DNA from: Pollutimonas sp963706785
Lineage (GTDB): Bacteria > Pseudomonadota > Gammaproteobacteria > Burkholderiales > Burkholderiaceae_B
NCBI GenBank assembly: GCA_963706785.1
Contig: CAVPNJ010000002.1
Location: 248,001-312,000, forward strand
Direction: 5' to 3'
Length of the DNA stretch: 64,000 nt
The translations under genes were made by a program, and so were the position numbers. Shown piece after piece: positions 1-7,416 of this stretch (position 1 is the stretch's first letter; each line of letters starts with the position of its first letter). Under the pieces are notes generated by a model, which was given only the letters and a program-made list of their open reading frames with translations, was not told where the DNA came from and did not search any database.

Positions 1-2
1 GA

Positions 3-419
3 CTGGAACAGGGTAAACGGCGTGTATTGATGTCTTCGGTTGCCACCTTGCCGAAATGGCGTGATGCCGCTCATGCTCTGTTCGCCAGCGACAACACGCC
101 TGTTTCCGTCATCGACGATTCAGCCGGTTTCGTCGGGCAGCGTGTCGTCGCCACCATTGTCAATGTGGCAAGCGATATCGCTCAGCAAGCAATCGCTTCG
201 CCAGCTGATATCGATATCGCCGTATCCCTGGGGCTTGGCTACCCGAAGGGCGGGCCTTTATCAATGGGCGATGCGCTGGGCGCAGCCCACGTGCTCGAAA
301 TTCTCCGCTGTTTGTACCGGGTCACTGGCGACATGCGTTATCGGCCTAGTCCGTGGCTTCAGCGGCGGGTTCAGCTGGGGTTATCGCTTCGCGCCGAAGC
401 GGCTTGTCTGGCTCGGTAG
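3..419 (+). CDS. 3-hydroxyacyl-CoA dehydrogenase, C-terminal part (5' truncated by window edge)
   Basis: The frame is open from base 3 and stops with TAG at 417-419, so only the last 138 codons are present. The piece matches the C-terminal helical (3HCDH) domain of NAD-dependent 3-hydroxyacyl-CoA dehydrogenases: a D-x-AGFV-x-x-R segment near the start of the domain and a GLGYPKGG segment that normally follows. This domain mediates dimerisation and closes over the acyl-CoA. The enzyme oxidises L-3-hydroxyacyl-CoA to 3-ketoacyl-CoA in beta-oxidation or aromatic-acid degradation. Which of these applies cannot be told because the N-terminal Rossmann domain and upstream neighbours are outside the window. 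Confidence 0.85.
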   Translation: MEQGKRRVLMSSVATLPKWRDAAHALFASDNTPVSVIDDSAGFVGQRVVATIVNVASDIAQQAIASPADIDIAVSLGLGYPKGGPLSMGDALGAAHVLEILRCLYRVTGDMRYRPSPWLQRRVQLGLSLRAEAACLAR

Positions 420-428
420 GTCGCGGAG

Positions 429-457
429 CGCTATGGCCGGTTGCGCTGGCCATAGCG
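429..457. repeat. inverted repeat just after the 3HCDH stop codon
   Basis: Ten-base arms CGCTATGGCC (429-438) and GGCCATAGCG (448-457) flank a nine-base loop. No T-run follows, so it is more likely an mRNA 3'-end stabiliser or part of a tandem terminator with the hairpin at 475-499 than a stand-alone terminator. Confidence 0.6.
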
Positions 458-474
458 TTCAAGTCGAGACGAAA

Positions 475-499
475 AAAACCGCCGAATTTCGGCGGTTTT
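475..499. terminator. bidirectional rho-independent terminator
   Basis: A near-perfect palindrome with arms AAAACCGCCGAA (475-486) and TTCGGCGGTTTT (488-499) lies between the convergent dehydrogenase (+) and cytochrome (-) genes. The A-rich and T-rich ends give a U-tail in both directions, so it can end both transcripts. Confidence 0.85.
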
Positions 500-518
500 G
501 CTTTAGCTGGCGTAGTTC

Positions 519-1454
519 TTACTGAACGGACTGCACCATATATTGAACTGCCGCTTTCATTTCAGCGTCGCTGGCTTGCGAGCCGCCACGTGGGGGCATG
601 GCGCCTACGCCGTGGATTGCATTTTGAACCATGGTATCCATACCTGTAGCGACGTACTTGGCCCATGCAGCTTTATCGCCAAACTTGGGAGCGTTAGCAA
701 CGCCGCTGGCATGGCAGGCAAAGCAAACGGCTTTATAAAGCTTTTCGCCGGCCGGATCGATAGACGCAGTGTCTGCGGGAGGAGCGGCCGCTGGTGCCGC
801 GGCAGCAGGTGCTGCTGCCTTCGGCGCTTCAGCTTTTGGAGCAGGTGCAGCAGCAGGGGCTGCTGCAGGAGCAGGAGCTGCTGCTGCAGCGGTTTCAGCC
901 GGCTTGGCAACTGCTTCGGCCTTATCACCAGCGGGTTCTGCAGGTTCTTCAAACGATGCGCCCGATTTGTTCGTCATATAGACGACGGCACGTGCAACTT
1001 CGAAGTCGCTTAAAGCGGGGTTGCCACCTTTGGGAGGCATGGCGTTAAGGCCGTGAATTGCATTTTTGACCAGAGTCTCGTAGCCCTTCTTGATAAACGG
1101 GGCCCATGCTGCTGAGTCGCCAATTTTGTGAGCCCCTGCTACGCCGGCGGTATGGCAGGCGGTACAGGTTGTATCGAATACTTGCTGCCCTGTTTTGAAC
1201 ACTTTGGGGGCATTGGCATCGAGAAGGGCAAAGCCGGCCACGGGCTTGATGCGCATGGCGATTGATTCCGGCGACTGAGCGTCAGAGCCCGAGCCCATGA
1301 AGGATGTTGTCATGACCAGCCTGATAAGCAGGAGAATAACCAGAATCGGCACGATGAAAGCCAGGATTACGGTTACGATCAGCTGCTTGGGCGTTTTGAT
1401 AAGGCCTTCGTGATCCTCGATGGTCGCTTCAACGTGTTCTTCTGTGTTGTTCAT
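519..1454 (-). CDS. membrane-anchored di-haem cytochrome c (c5-like)
   Basis: The predicted protein has 311 residues. A transmembrane helix lies at about residues 25-47. Two cytochrome c domains follow, with haem motifs CTACH (97-101) and CFACH (244-248). Each domain has a downstream MPP segment supplying the likely axial Met (first at about residue 139). The domains are similar to each other, which indicates an internal duplication, and are joined by a linker of about 60 residues made almost only of Ala and Pro (about 172-231). It probably shuttles electrons on the periplasmic face of the membrane. The frame is open further upstream, but ATG at 1454 is preferred because AGGA sits seven bases before it and the upstream residues resemble no signal sequence. 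It converges on the terminator at 475-499. Confidence 0.88.
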   Translation of the reverse strand: MNNTEEHVEATIEDHEGLIKTPKQLIVTVILAFIVPILVILLLIRLVMTTSFMGSGSDAQSPESIAMRIKPVAGFALLDANAPKVFKTGQQVFDTTCTACHTAGVAGAHKIGDSAAWAPFIKKGYETLVKNAIHGLNAMPPKGGNPALSDFEVARAVVYMTNKSGASFEEPAEPAGDKAEAVAKPAETAAAAAPAPAAAPAAAPAPKAEAPKAAAPAAAAPAAAPPADTASIDPAGEKLYKAVCFACHASGVANAPKFGDKAAWAKYVATGMDTMVQNAIHGVGAMPPRGGSQASDAEMKAAVQYMVQSVQ

Positions 1455-1690
1455 AATCGAATCCTGCGTGTTCCTGGTCAGAAGGCGCGAAGGCCTGAAT
1501 TCTGTATGGATGTGCTCTGTAAATAACCTAAGTGCGCATGTATGCGTAAGGGCCCGAGCACTCGAAGGAAGGATTATAACGAGACTGCCGTTTAAGTGCA
1601 TGAAAGTTGACGATTCTCAAGTTCGGCTCACTTTTCGGCTACAAAAAACCAAATGAACTTGCTGCAAAAAAAGACTTGCGCTAAACACGC

Positions 1691-1696
1691 TACAAT
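1691..1696 (+). promoter_or_regulatory. possible -10 element of the tRNA-Arg gene
   Basis: TACAAT ends ten bases before the mature tRNA 5' end, which is the expected place for a sigma-70 -10 box. No convincing -35 hexamer was found at 16-18 bases upstream, so the assignment is tentative. Confidence 0.35.
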
Positions 1697-1705
1697 GTCG
1701 ACCCG

Positions 1706-1780
1706 GCGCCCGTATTTCAATGGATAGAATAAGAGCCTCCGAAGCTTTAGATACAGGTTCGATTCCTGTCGGGCGCGCCA
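1706..1780 (+). tRNA. tRNA-Arg (anticodon CCG)
   Basis: The 75-base sequence folds as a tRNA. The acceptor strands GCGCCCG (1706-1712) and CGGGCGC (1770-1776) are fully complementary. The anticodon loop CTCCGAA (1737-1743) carries anticodon CCG at 1739-1741. The T arm has stems ACAGG/CCTGT with a TTCGATT loop. The discriminator base is G1777 and CCA is encoded at 1778-1780. Anticodon CCG decodes the arginine codon CGG. Confidence 0.95.
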
Positions 1781-1914
1781 CAGATTAAAGTTTTGATCGT
1801 CGCGTGGTCTGTGGATTTCCGCAAGTAATAAGCAATTGCTCACTTCATCCCGGAAGTGTGGGGCCATCAGTAATGCCCGCAAGCCAAGAATAAACTTCAT
1901 AAACGTTTGCGCAA

Positions 1915-1942
1915 AGCCTAGGTCCTTTAGATTTCAGGTTCG
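1915..1942 (+). repeat. partial, degenerate copy of the tRNA-Arg 3' half
   Basis: The segment shares AGCCT, CTTTAGAT and CAGGTTCG, in order and with almost the same spacing, with the anticodon and T arms of the tRNA at 1733-1761. It lacks the T-stem partner and acceptor strand, so it is not a functional tRNA. Duplications of tRNA 3' ends are typical of integrase attachment sites. This copy is too diverged to be a recent att site. Confidence 0.45.
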
Positions 1943-2124
1943 TAGGTTCTATGCAGCCGAACCGATTTGGCTACCTATCAGATGTCCGGAAGGGGTGCGT
2001 GAGATTCAGTTCTATGTCTGCGGGCGTGAGACTACGCTGGGCGCACTGCTGCTTCGAGAACGCACAGTGCTGTCGAAGAACGATAATTTAAGCTCGTTGA
2101 CTCGTCCTTATTAACGCACCGGCG

Positions 2125-2151
2125 CAAGGAATCCCGCGGGGGGCTTCCTTG
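2125..2151. terminator. hairpin, possible terminator
   Basis: CAAGGAA (2125-2131) pairs with TTCCTTG (2145-2151) around a CCC/GGG inner stem. There is no clear T-run on either side, so termination is uncertain. Confidence 0.35.
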
Positions 2152-2164
2152 CTTGATGTTACAC

Positions 2165-2187
2165 GCCCGCCTCGCCTCAGGGCGGGC
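2165..2187 (+). terminator. GC-rich hairpin followed by T-rich tract
   Basis: GCCCGCC (2165-2171) pairs with GGCGGGC (2181-2187) and is followed on the + strand by TTATTGTTTT. It lies eight bases beyond the stop codon of the Bug gene and could end transcription from either side, better in the + direction. Confidence 0.55.
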
Positions 2188-2195
2188 TTATTGTT

Positions 2196-3158
2196 TTAGT
2201 TATTCGAAATACCGGCGTTTTGGATAACCTTGCGCCATTTTCCGATCTCGGCTTTGACGTAGGCGTTCGCTTCCTTCGAACTTGTCGTAGTGGCTTCGGC
2301 GCCCATTTGCTCTAGCTTCTGTTTGACTGCTGGATCGTTAATCGTCTCATTCAGTGCTTGATTGAGCTTCGACATAACACTGGGCTCGGTATCATCAGGA
2401 ACAAAGAGCGCAAACCAGCCCGACATTTCGAATTCCGGTAATCCGCTTTCAGCGATGGTGGGAACATCTGGCAGCAAAGGCGACCGAGTTTTCGAGGTAA
2501 GTGCGATGGCTTTTACGGCACCACTTTTGATATGTGGCAAAACAACCGCAATGTTGTCGAACATGATTGGCGTGCGGCCTGCTGCCAAGTCGGGGAACGC
2601 CGCCGCGCTTCCCTTGTACGGGACATGTAGCATATTTACACCCGCCAACCGCTTGAACATTTCTCCCGCAAGGTGCTGTGCCGTTCCAGGGCTAGCCGAC
2701 GCGTAGGCAATCTCGCCCGGACGTTTCTTAAGATACTCGATAAGCTCGGGAACGGTATTCACGGGCAGGGATGGGTGCGTCACCAGTATATATGGTGTTG
2801 ATGCGACCAGCCCAATGGCTGAGAAGTCGTTCTCGGTATCAAACTTGGCTGTATACAACGTAGCATTGGTGGCATGACTACTTGGCGCAAACAGGATGGT
2901 AAGCCCGTTTGCAGTCGCGTCAGCTACCTGGGCAGCTGCGATGTTGCCGCTTGCACCTGCGCGGTTTTCAACAACGATCTGGGTATCAAGCCGCTTCCCC
3001 ATCTCGTTGGCGACCAACCTGGCAATAATGTCGGTTGTTCCCCCAGGGGAGAAGCCGACCAGCATGCGGATAGGTGAGTTCGCTTGAGCCGCGGACATCG
3101 TCAACCCACAGGTCAATGCGAGAATAAATGTCGCCATGGCTTTCAAAATACTTTGCAT
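2196..3158 (-). CDS. Bug-family tripartite tricarboxylate transporter substrate-binding protein
   Basis: The 320-residue protein begins with a signal peptide (cleavage probably after AQA at about residue 26), followed by the Bug core. The pattern PIRMLVGFSPGGTTD and a VENRAGASGN segment form the ligand loops of this family. The length is normal. Bug proteins capture small organic acids, amides or vitamins in the periplasm; most, like this one, have no TctA/TctB membrane genes nearby. ATG at 3158 is preceded by AGGGGA six bases upstream. It lies 43 bases after the dioxygenase gene, and both are probably transcribed together from the region facing the GntR gene. The ligand cannot be read from the sequence. 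Confidence 0.92.
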   Translation of the reverse strand: MQSILKAMATFILALTCGLTMSAAQANSPIRMLVGFSPGGTTDIIARLVANEMGKRLDTQIVVENRAGASGNIAAAQVADATANGLTILFAPSSHATNATLYTAKFDTENDFSAIGLVASTPYILVTHPSLPVNTVPELIEYLKKRPGEIAYASASPGTAQHLAGEMFKRLAGVNMLHVPYKGSAAAFPDLAAGRTPIMFDNIAVVLPHIKSGAVKAIALTSKTRSPLLPDVPTIAESGLPEFEMSGWFALFVPDDTEPSVMSKLNQALNETINDPAVKQKLEQMGAEATTTSSKEANAYVKAEIGKWRKVIQNAGISNN

Positions 3159-3201
3159 CGTTTGTCCCCTACTCTATGTTTTCAAAATAACAGGTTTAAC
3201 T

Positions 3202-4113
3202 TCAGGAGACCGCAGCGAGTGCGCTCTTGAGCGAGCCGGCTGATTGATCTTCATTCGAATCGACCACGTAGCCCGAGCGCTCACCGAGCAGAGAACAACG
3301 CATCATATGGCGGCTTTGCGATTGGTCGAAATCGGCTAGGGCAACATGAAGTGTTGCGCGGTTGTCCCACATCACGAGATCGTTCACGCTCCAGCGATGA
3401 CGGAAGACAAATTCTGGCGACGTCGCATGACGATTGAGAAAGTCGAGTATGGGTTGGCTCTCTTCTTCCGACATTCCCACAAAATTGCGAACACGTTCGC
3501 TGATAAAAAGCAGTTTTTTGCCGGTTTCGGGGTGAGTGCGCACGACGGGGTGAGCAATGGGCGGATTTAGCCTTCGCATCTCTGCGATTTGCGCCGGATC
3601 ACGACGGCTAAAGCCCTTGATTAGAGTGATATCGTGAACCGCTTCCAGACCGTCTATAAAATTTCGGATAACAGGGCTTAGTGTCTCGTATGCCATGTAA
3701 AGGTTTGCGAACATGGTGTCCCCACCCACATTTGGCTTTTCTTTGCAAAGCAGTGCAGAACCTTTTGCCGGACGATCGGTGTAGGTTAAATCGGCATGCC
3801 AGTTACGGCCGGTATTCCTTGTTTGTGAAGGCTTGCCATCCACCGGCTTGTTCGATACCAGCAAGACCTGGGGAAATTCCGGGTGCCGATAATAGGGCAC
3901 ATTGTCGTTTTGTTCGACTTCGCCGAATTGGCTAGTAAAGTTAATCAGCTCTTGCGGGGTCAAAACTTGTTCTGGAAACACTAGCACTAGATGGTTGTGC
4001 CATGTTTCTGTGACTGCCTCAAGCTCTGCGCTAGTAAGTGGTTCTCGCAAATCAATGCCGGTAACGCTGGCGCCGGCTGCGTACGCGAGGGGTTTGACTA
4101 TCAACTTGTTCAT
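3202..4113 (-). CDS. TauD/TfdA-family Fe(II)/2-oxoglutarate dioxygenase
   Basis: The 303-residue protein has the iron-binding facial triad of the TauD family: HAD at residues 106-108 and the distal His at about 256 (within ATLHVALADF). A downstream Arg (about 272) is placed to bind the 2-oxoglutarate carboxylate. Family members hydroxylate substrates such as taurine, sulfonates, phenoxyacetates or carnitine-like compounds, often releasing an aldehyde. The start at 4113 has AAGGAA six bases before ATG. Pairing with a Bug binding protein and a GntR regulator suggests a small catabolic unit for one imported organic acid. The substrate is unknown. Confidence 0.9.
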   Translation of the reverse strand: MNKLIVKPLAYAAGASVTGIDLREPLTSAELEAVTETWHNHLVLVFPEQVLTPQELINFTSQFGEVEQNDNVPYYRHPEFPQVLLVSNKPVDGKPSQTRNTGRNWHADLTYTDRPAKGSALLCKEKPNVGGDTMFANLYMAYETLSPVIRNFIDGLEAVHDITLIKGFSRRDPAQIAEMRRLNPPIAHPVVRTHPETGKKLLFISERVRNFVGMSEEESQPILDFLNRHATSPEFVFRHRWSVNDLVMWDNRATLHVALADFDQSQSRHMMRCSLLGERSGYVVDSNEDQSAGSLKSALAAVS

Positions 4114-4131
4114 CTGAAGTTCCTTAATTGA

Positions 4132-4153
4132 TGTCGACTGTCGACTGTCGACA
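4132..4153. promoter_or_regulatory. tandem TGTCGAC operator-like repeats
   Basis: Three head-to-tail copies of TGTCGAC (4132-4138, 4139-4145, 4146-4152) end in the palindrome TGTCGACA (4146-4153). They lie 19 bases upstream of the dioxygenase start. The core fits the short inverted GT-N-AC operators typical of FadR-subfamily GntR regulators, so this is the likely binding site of the divergent GntR protein. Confidence 0.65.
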
Positions 4154-4214
4154 TTGGCATATAGTTAATTTTTTGGACGCGACATCGTTTACTATACTCA
4201 AATTGTGCGTCTCC

Positions 4215-4228
4215 GTCGATTGTCGACA
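4215..4228. promoter_or_regulatory. second GTCGAC operator-like site
   Basis: GTCGAT followed by the palindrome TGTCGACA (4221-4228) lies 81 bases before the GntR start. It repeats the motif at 4146-4153; the two palindromes are 75 bases apart, about seven helical turns, which would suit cooperative binding or looping. Confidence 0.6.
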
Positions 4229-4308
4229 GGCGCAGCTTGATTTTGTTTTGTAACATTGCATTTATCCGCCTTCGCGGCGACGCCCCAACTCTCTAACAGA
4301 GCGACACG

Positions 4309-5040
4309 ATGAAGCCTAAAGACGCTGATACCCACAAGTCCCTCTTTTTGGAACGACACGCGGTTCCTGCCGGCCGCTCTGCCAAATCGCTCCCCGACAT
4401 GGTTGCAGAGCAGATGCTTGCGGCAATTCAAAATGGTTCAGTAGCGCCGGGAGAGCGATTGAAGGAAGAACTACTCGCGGAAAGCTTTGAGGTCAGTCGT
4501 TCCACTATACGAGAGGCCATAGCGTTGCTGGAGCGCAAAGGGATAGTCGAACGAATAGCCCGCCAGGGCGCCCGGGTTGTCATCGTGGACGCCGAAGAGA
4601 TTGAAGAGATTTTTCTGATACGGGCTCAATTGCTCGGCTTAGCCGCAAGGCTTTTTGCCGCCAACGCGCCTCAAGACCTGATGGACAACTTTGAGCAGCA
4701 TATAAATTATCTCGAGCGATTAGCTGCGGACCCTGCTACGACGCCAGCGGATTACGGTCATGCCTCGATCAACGCTCAGCAATTCCTGATTTCTTACGGA
4801 GGCCGCAAACGGCTACAAATGATCTATGAGTCGTTAAGCGATGCAGCGCTTTGGCGCTCGGTTGTTCGGGGCAAAGCTATCAGCTTCGCGACCCCGTCTC
4901 GACGCCAGGAGTCGGCCAAAGACTGGCGTCGCGTTTCTTCGGCCATTACGGCGCGCGACATAGCGGGCGCCGAAGAACAAGCAAAATCTTTATTGCTGCG
5001 CTCTTATGATGCAGCGAAGGATAGCTTGACCAAAGAATAA
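4309..5040 (+). CDS. GntR-family (FadR/FCD-type) transcriptional regulator
   Basis: The 243-residue protein has an N-terminal winged helix (about residues 25-90). Its family signature includes the segment GERLKEELLAESFEVSRST followed by REAIALLERKGIV. An all-helical FCD-type effector domain follows. It is transcribed divergently from the dioxygenase-Bug pair, and the intergenic region holds repeated TGTCGACA palindromes, so it probably controls that pair and itself. FCD domains bind small carboxylates, often with a metal. No strong ribosome-binding site precedes the ATG, and the N-terminal 20 residues may be an extension. Confidence 0.9.
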   Translation: MKPKDADTHKSLFLERHAVPAGRSAKSLPDMVAEQMLAAIQNGSVAPGERLKEELLAESFEVSRSTIREAIALLERKGIVERIARQGARVVIVDAEEIEEIFLIRAQLLGLAARLFAANAPQDLMDNFEQHINYLERLAADPATTPADYGHASINAQQFLISYGGRKRLQMIYESLSDAALWRSVVRGKAISFATPSRRQESAKDWRRVSSAITARDIAGAEEQAKSLLLRSYDAAKDSLTKE

Positions 5041-5066
5041 CGGCTCAGGGTTGCACCGCTTGCCTC

Positions 5067-6476
5067 TCACAACAATTTGCCAGGATTCATGATTCCATTC
5101 GGGTCGAACAGTTTCTTGACCTGCTCCATCAGCCGGATCTGCAACGGATCTTTGTGCTGGTGGAACGAGCGGCGTTTCAGTTGGCCGATTCCGTGTTCGG
5201 CACTGATGCTGCCTCCATACGAAGCAACTTCTTCAAACACCAAGTCAGCAATGCGCTCTTCCCATTCGTGCGCCCAAGTCTTTTCAGCATTTAATGGACG
5301 GGATACGTTGTAGTGGAGGTTGCCATCGCCGAAATGACCGAAGATGAATAAGCGGCAATCACTAGCTACTGTGCGCAGGCGCAGCTCGGCGGAAGCGATG
5401 AATTCGGGAATGCGTTCAATGGGCAAGGAGATGTCATGCTTCAGATGGGGCCCGTCAGCGCGTTGCGCTTCAGAGATTTCTTCTCGCAAGCGCCACAGAG
5501 CTTGCAGTTGCGCCAATGACGCGGATACCGCGGCATCCAGACACAGCTCATTTTCCAGCGCTTGGCCAATCACGTCCTCGAGCAAGGCCTGTAGTGCATC
5601 TTCATTGGCGGTATCGGCAAGCTCGATCAGCACATAGGCCGGGTGACGTTGATCAAACGGCTGTTGCACCCCATCGACATGGGCGAGAACCAGGTCAAGG
5701 CACTCATCGGTGAAAAACTCGAACGCCTGCAGTCGCGGGCCGCAGGCGCCAAACACCAGGCGAAGCAGTTCGAGGGCTTGTTTGGGGGAATCCACGGCGG
5801 CTAACACGACGGAGCGTACATGCGTGGGCGCATGCAGCCTTAACGCGACGCCGGTGATGATGCCTAAAGTACCTTCCGAACCAATGAACAACTGCTTCAG
5901 GTCATAGCCGGTATTGTCTTTGCGCAGCGTTTGGAGTCCATTGTAGATCTCGCCGCTCGGCAATACGGCCTCAATACCCAATACCAGTTCGCGTGCCATT
6001 CCATAGCGCACGACGTTCACGCCGCCTGCATTGGTCGCGACATTGCCTCCGATTTGCGACGAATCTTCTGCGGCCAGGCTCAAGGGCAGCAAGCGATCTG
6101 CATCGTGCGCAACACGGCGCAGATTTCCCAAGATACATCCGGCATCGGCTACGAGTGTATTGGCAATCGTGTTGATCGACCGAACCTTGTTCATGCGGTC
6201 GAGCGATATGATGACGTTTGCTGACGATTCATCGGGCGTAGCACCGCCGCACAAGCCGGTATTCCCTCCACGAGGTACGACTGGCATTTTGTACTCATTG
6301 CATAAACGAACGCAGTCAGCAACTTGCTGCGTGGTCACCGGACGAACCAAAGCCTGAGCGTGGCCTTTATAGACGCCACGCCAATCGGACAGCCAGGGCT
6401 CGATCTCGGCCGCTTCAGTTTGGACAATATCGTCACCTAAGAGGTCGACGAGCTGGGTCAGAAAAGTTTGCGTCAT
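5067..6476 (-). CDS. FAD-binding D-2-hydroxyacid dehydrogenase (GlcD/D2HGDH-like)
   Basis: The 469-residue protein has the PCMH-type FAD domain with the signature PRGGNTGLCGGATP at about residues 67-80. The C-terminal domain ends with an HGIGQLKR segment and the typical NPGKLL terminus. Length and motifs match D-2-hydroxyglutarate/D-lactate/glycolate dehydrogenases, which oxidise a D-2-hydroxyacid to the 2-oxoacid and pass electrons to the respiratory chain or an electron-transfer flavoprotein. It directly follows a GntR gene. Its position downstream of D-amino-acid genes fits a role in handling D-configured carbon skeletons; the exact substrate is not determined by the sequence. Confidence 0.9.
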   Translation of the reverse strand: MTQTFLTQLVDLLGDDIVQTEAAEIEPWLSDWRGVYKGHAQALVRPVTTQQVADCVRLCNEYKMPVVPRGGNTGLCGGATPDESSANVIISLDRMNKVRSINTIANTLVADAGCILGNLRRVAHDADRLLPLSLAAEDSSQIGGNVATNAGGVNVVRYGMARELVLGIEAVLPSGEIYNGLQTLRKDNTGYDLKQLFIGSEGTLGIITGVALRLHAPTHVRSVVLAAVDSPKQALELLRLVFGACGPRLQAFEFFTDECLDLVLAHVDGVQQPFDQRHPAYVLIELADTANEDALQALLEDVIGQALENELCLDAAVSASLAQLQALWRLREEISEAQRADGPHLKHDISLPIERIPEFIASAELRLRTVASDCRLFIFGHFGDGNLHYNVSRPLNAEKTWAHEWEERIADLVFEEVASYGGSISAEHGIGQLKRRSFHQHKDPLQIRLMEQVKKLFDPNGIMNPGKLL

Positions 6477-6491
6477 GATCTGTGTAACTCG

Positions 6492-7264
6492 CTATTGGGA
6501 AAGTGGAAAAAAGTCGAGCTCCAGCCGCTCGCAGGCATTGCGCAAATGAGTCTGTGCGCTGATGCTGGCAGCCACCGGATCCCCTTTTTGATCGCTTCAA
6601 GCACGGCGATATGTTCTTCATGCACCTGTTTTGAAAGTTGAACGCCACTTCTGCCGTCCGGTGCGTTCATGGTCTGCGAAGATCGCTTCATTTGCTCTTC
6701 GTCTAATGCCAAGGTGTTCTGGCGCGCCGCCTTGACACTATGGCGCCACTGCTCGGTCAAGTATTTCAGCAACTGAGTGTAATGCGGGTTATGGGTCGCC
6801 ACAGCGAGTCTTTGGTGAAACTTCAGGTCCCACTCCAGCGCTTTTTCGGGGATCAGAAGCGTCTGTTCAAGTGAGGCGAGTATGCGCTCCATTTGCTTGA
6901 TGTCTGCATCAGTGGCGCGAACCGCGGCCAGTGCGGCGGCGCCGCCCTCGATATGGAGCCGCAATTCGAAAATATGACGTAACGCTTTCTTATCCATTGG
7001 TGAGGGAAGATCAAGCAGGAAACCTTCCTGCACCGTATTGGTCAGCACCATGCATCCTGCGCCTTGACGGCTCTTTATGAGCCCCTTGGTGCGTAGCCGT
7101 TCGGTTGCCTCCCGTATGACCGCAGGGCTGACATCGAACTCTTGCGCCAATAGCCGGCCCGAAGGCAGATTGGTTCCAACTGGATAGCGGCCTTCATGGA
7201 TGCGCTGCGTGAGCGTGCCGGCGACGCGATCGGTCAGACTTAGGTGTTTGGTCAACATAGTCAT
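6492..7264 (-). pseudogene. GntR-family FCD regulator, frameshifted near the C-terminus as read
   Basis: The protein starts at about 7264 with a winged-helix domain (RIHEGRYPVGTNLPSGRLLA), followed by an FCD ligand domain. As read, the frame runs to 6473 with an unrelated tail and overlaps the next gene. If the run of four G after LEAIKK is given one more G, the frame continues GDPVAASISAQ, then THLRNACERLELDFFPLSQ, and stops at 6492-6494. That is the normal end of an FCD regulator (257 residues). A single missing base is therefore likely, and the protein is probably intact in the organism. It probably regulates the downstream dehydrogenase gene. Confidence 0.85.
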
Positions 7265-7270
7265 AAATAT

Positions 7271-7288
7271 ATCAGGTTATCTGATAAC
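7271..7288. promoter_or_regulatory. palindromic operator candidate before the GntR gene
   Basis: ATCAGGTTATCTGAT (7271-7285) overlaps GTTATCTGATAAC (7276-7288). Both are inverted repeats and lie within 25 bases upstream of the regulator start on the minus strand. The position suits autoregulation by the GntR protein. Confidence 0.55.
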
Positions 7289-7416
7289 TTGCTACGAACG
7301 ATGCTGATTTCAGGTGCCGCGCAATCGATTGGGCGGCAACGCCGTTAGCGTCAATTACGGCACCTATTGGGATAGGCAAGTTTCTCGTTGGAGCGCCTTG
7401 GTTACAAGTATCCCGA

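Larger units (their letters stand above)
1781..2195. other. 415-base stretch without a supported gene
   Basis: No open frame here has a credible start, ribosome-binding site or recognisable protein family. It contains an imperfect copy of part of the tRNA at 1915-1942 and two hairpins near 2125-2187. It may be an old integration scar downstream of tRNA-Arg. Confidence 0.5.

Noticed and set aside
475..499. CRISPR-like repeat unit
   Set aside because: Single palindrome with no second copy or spacer; it is a terminator. No spaced direct repeats of 24-40 bases were seen anywhere in the window.
1836..2114. 92-residue TTG-started frame downstream of tRNA-Arg
   Set aside because: No ribosome-binding site, no similarity I recognise, and it spans the degenerate tRNA copy; treated as non-coding.
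4309..5040. The 5-13.6 kb block and the dioxygenase-Bug-GntR unit as one horizontally acquired island
   Set aside because: No integrase, flanking direct repeats or clear shift in base composition bounds such an island; the tRNA lies 2.5 kb away with unrelated genes between.
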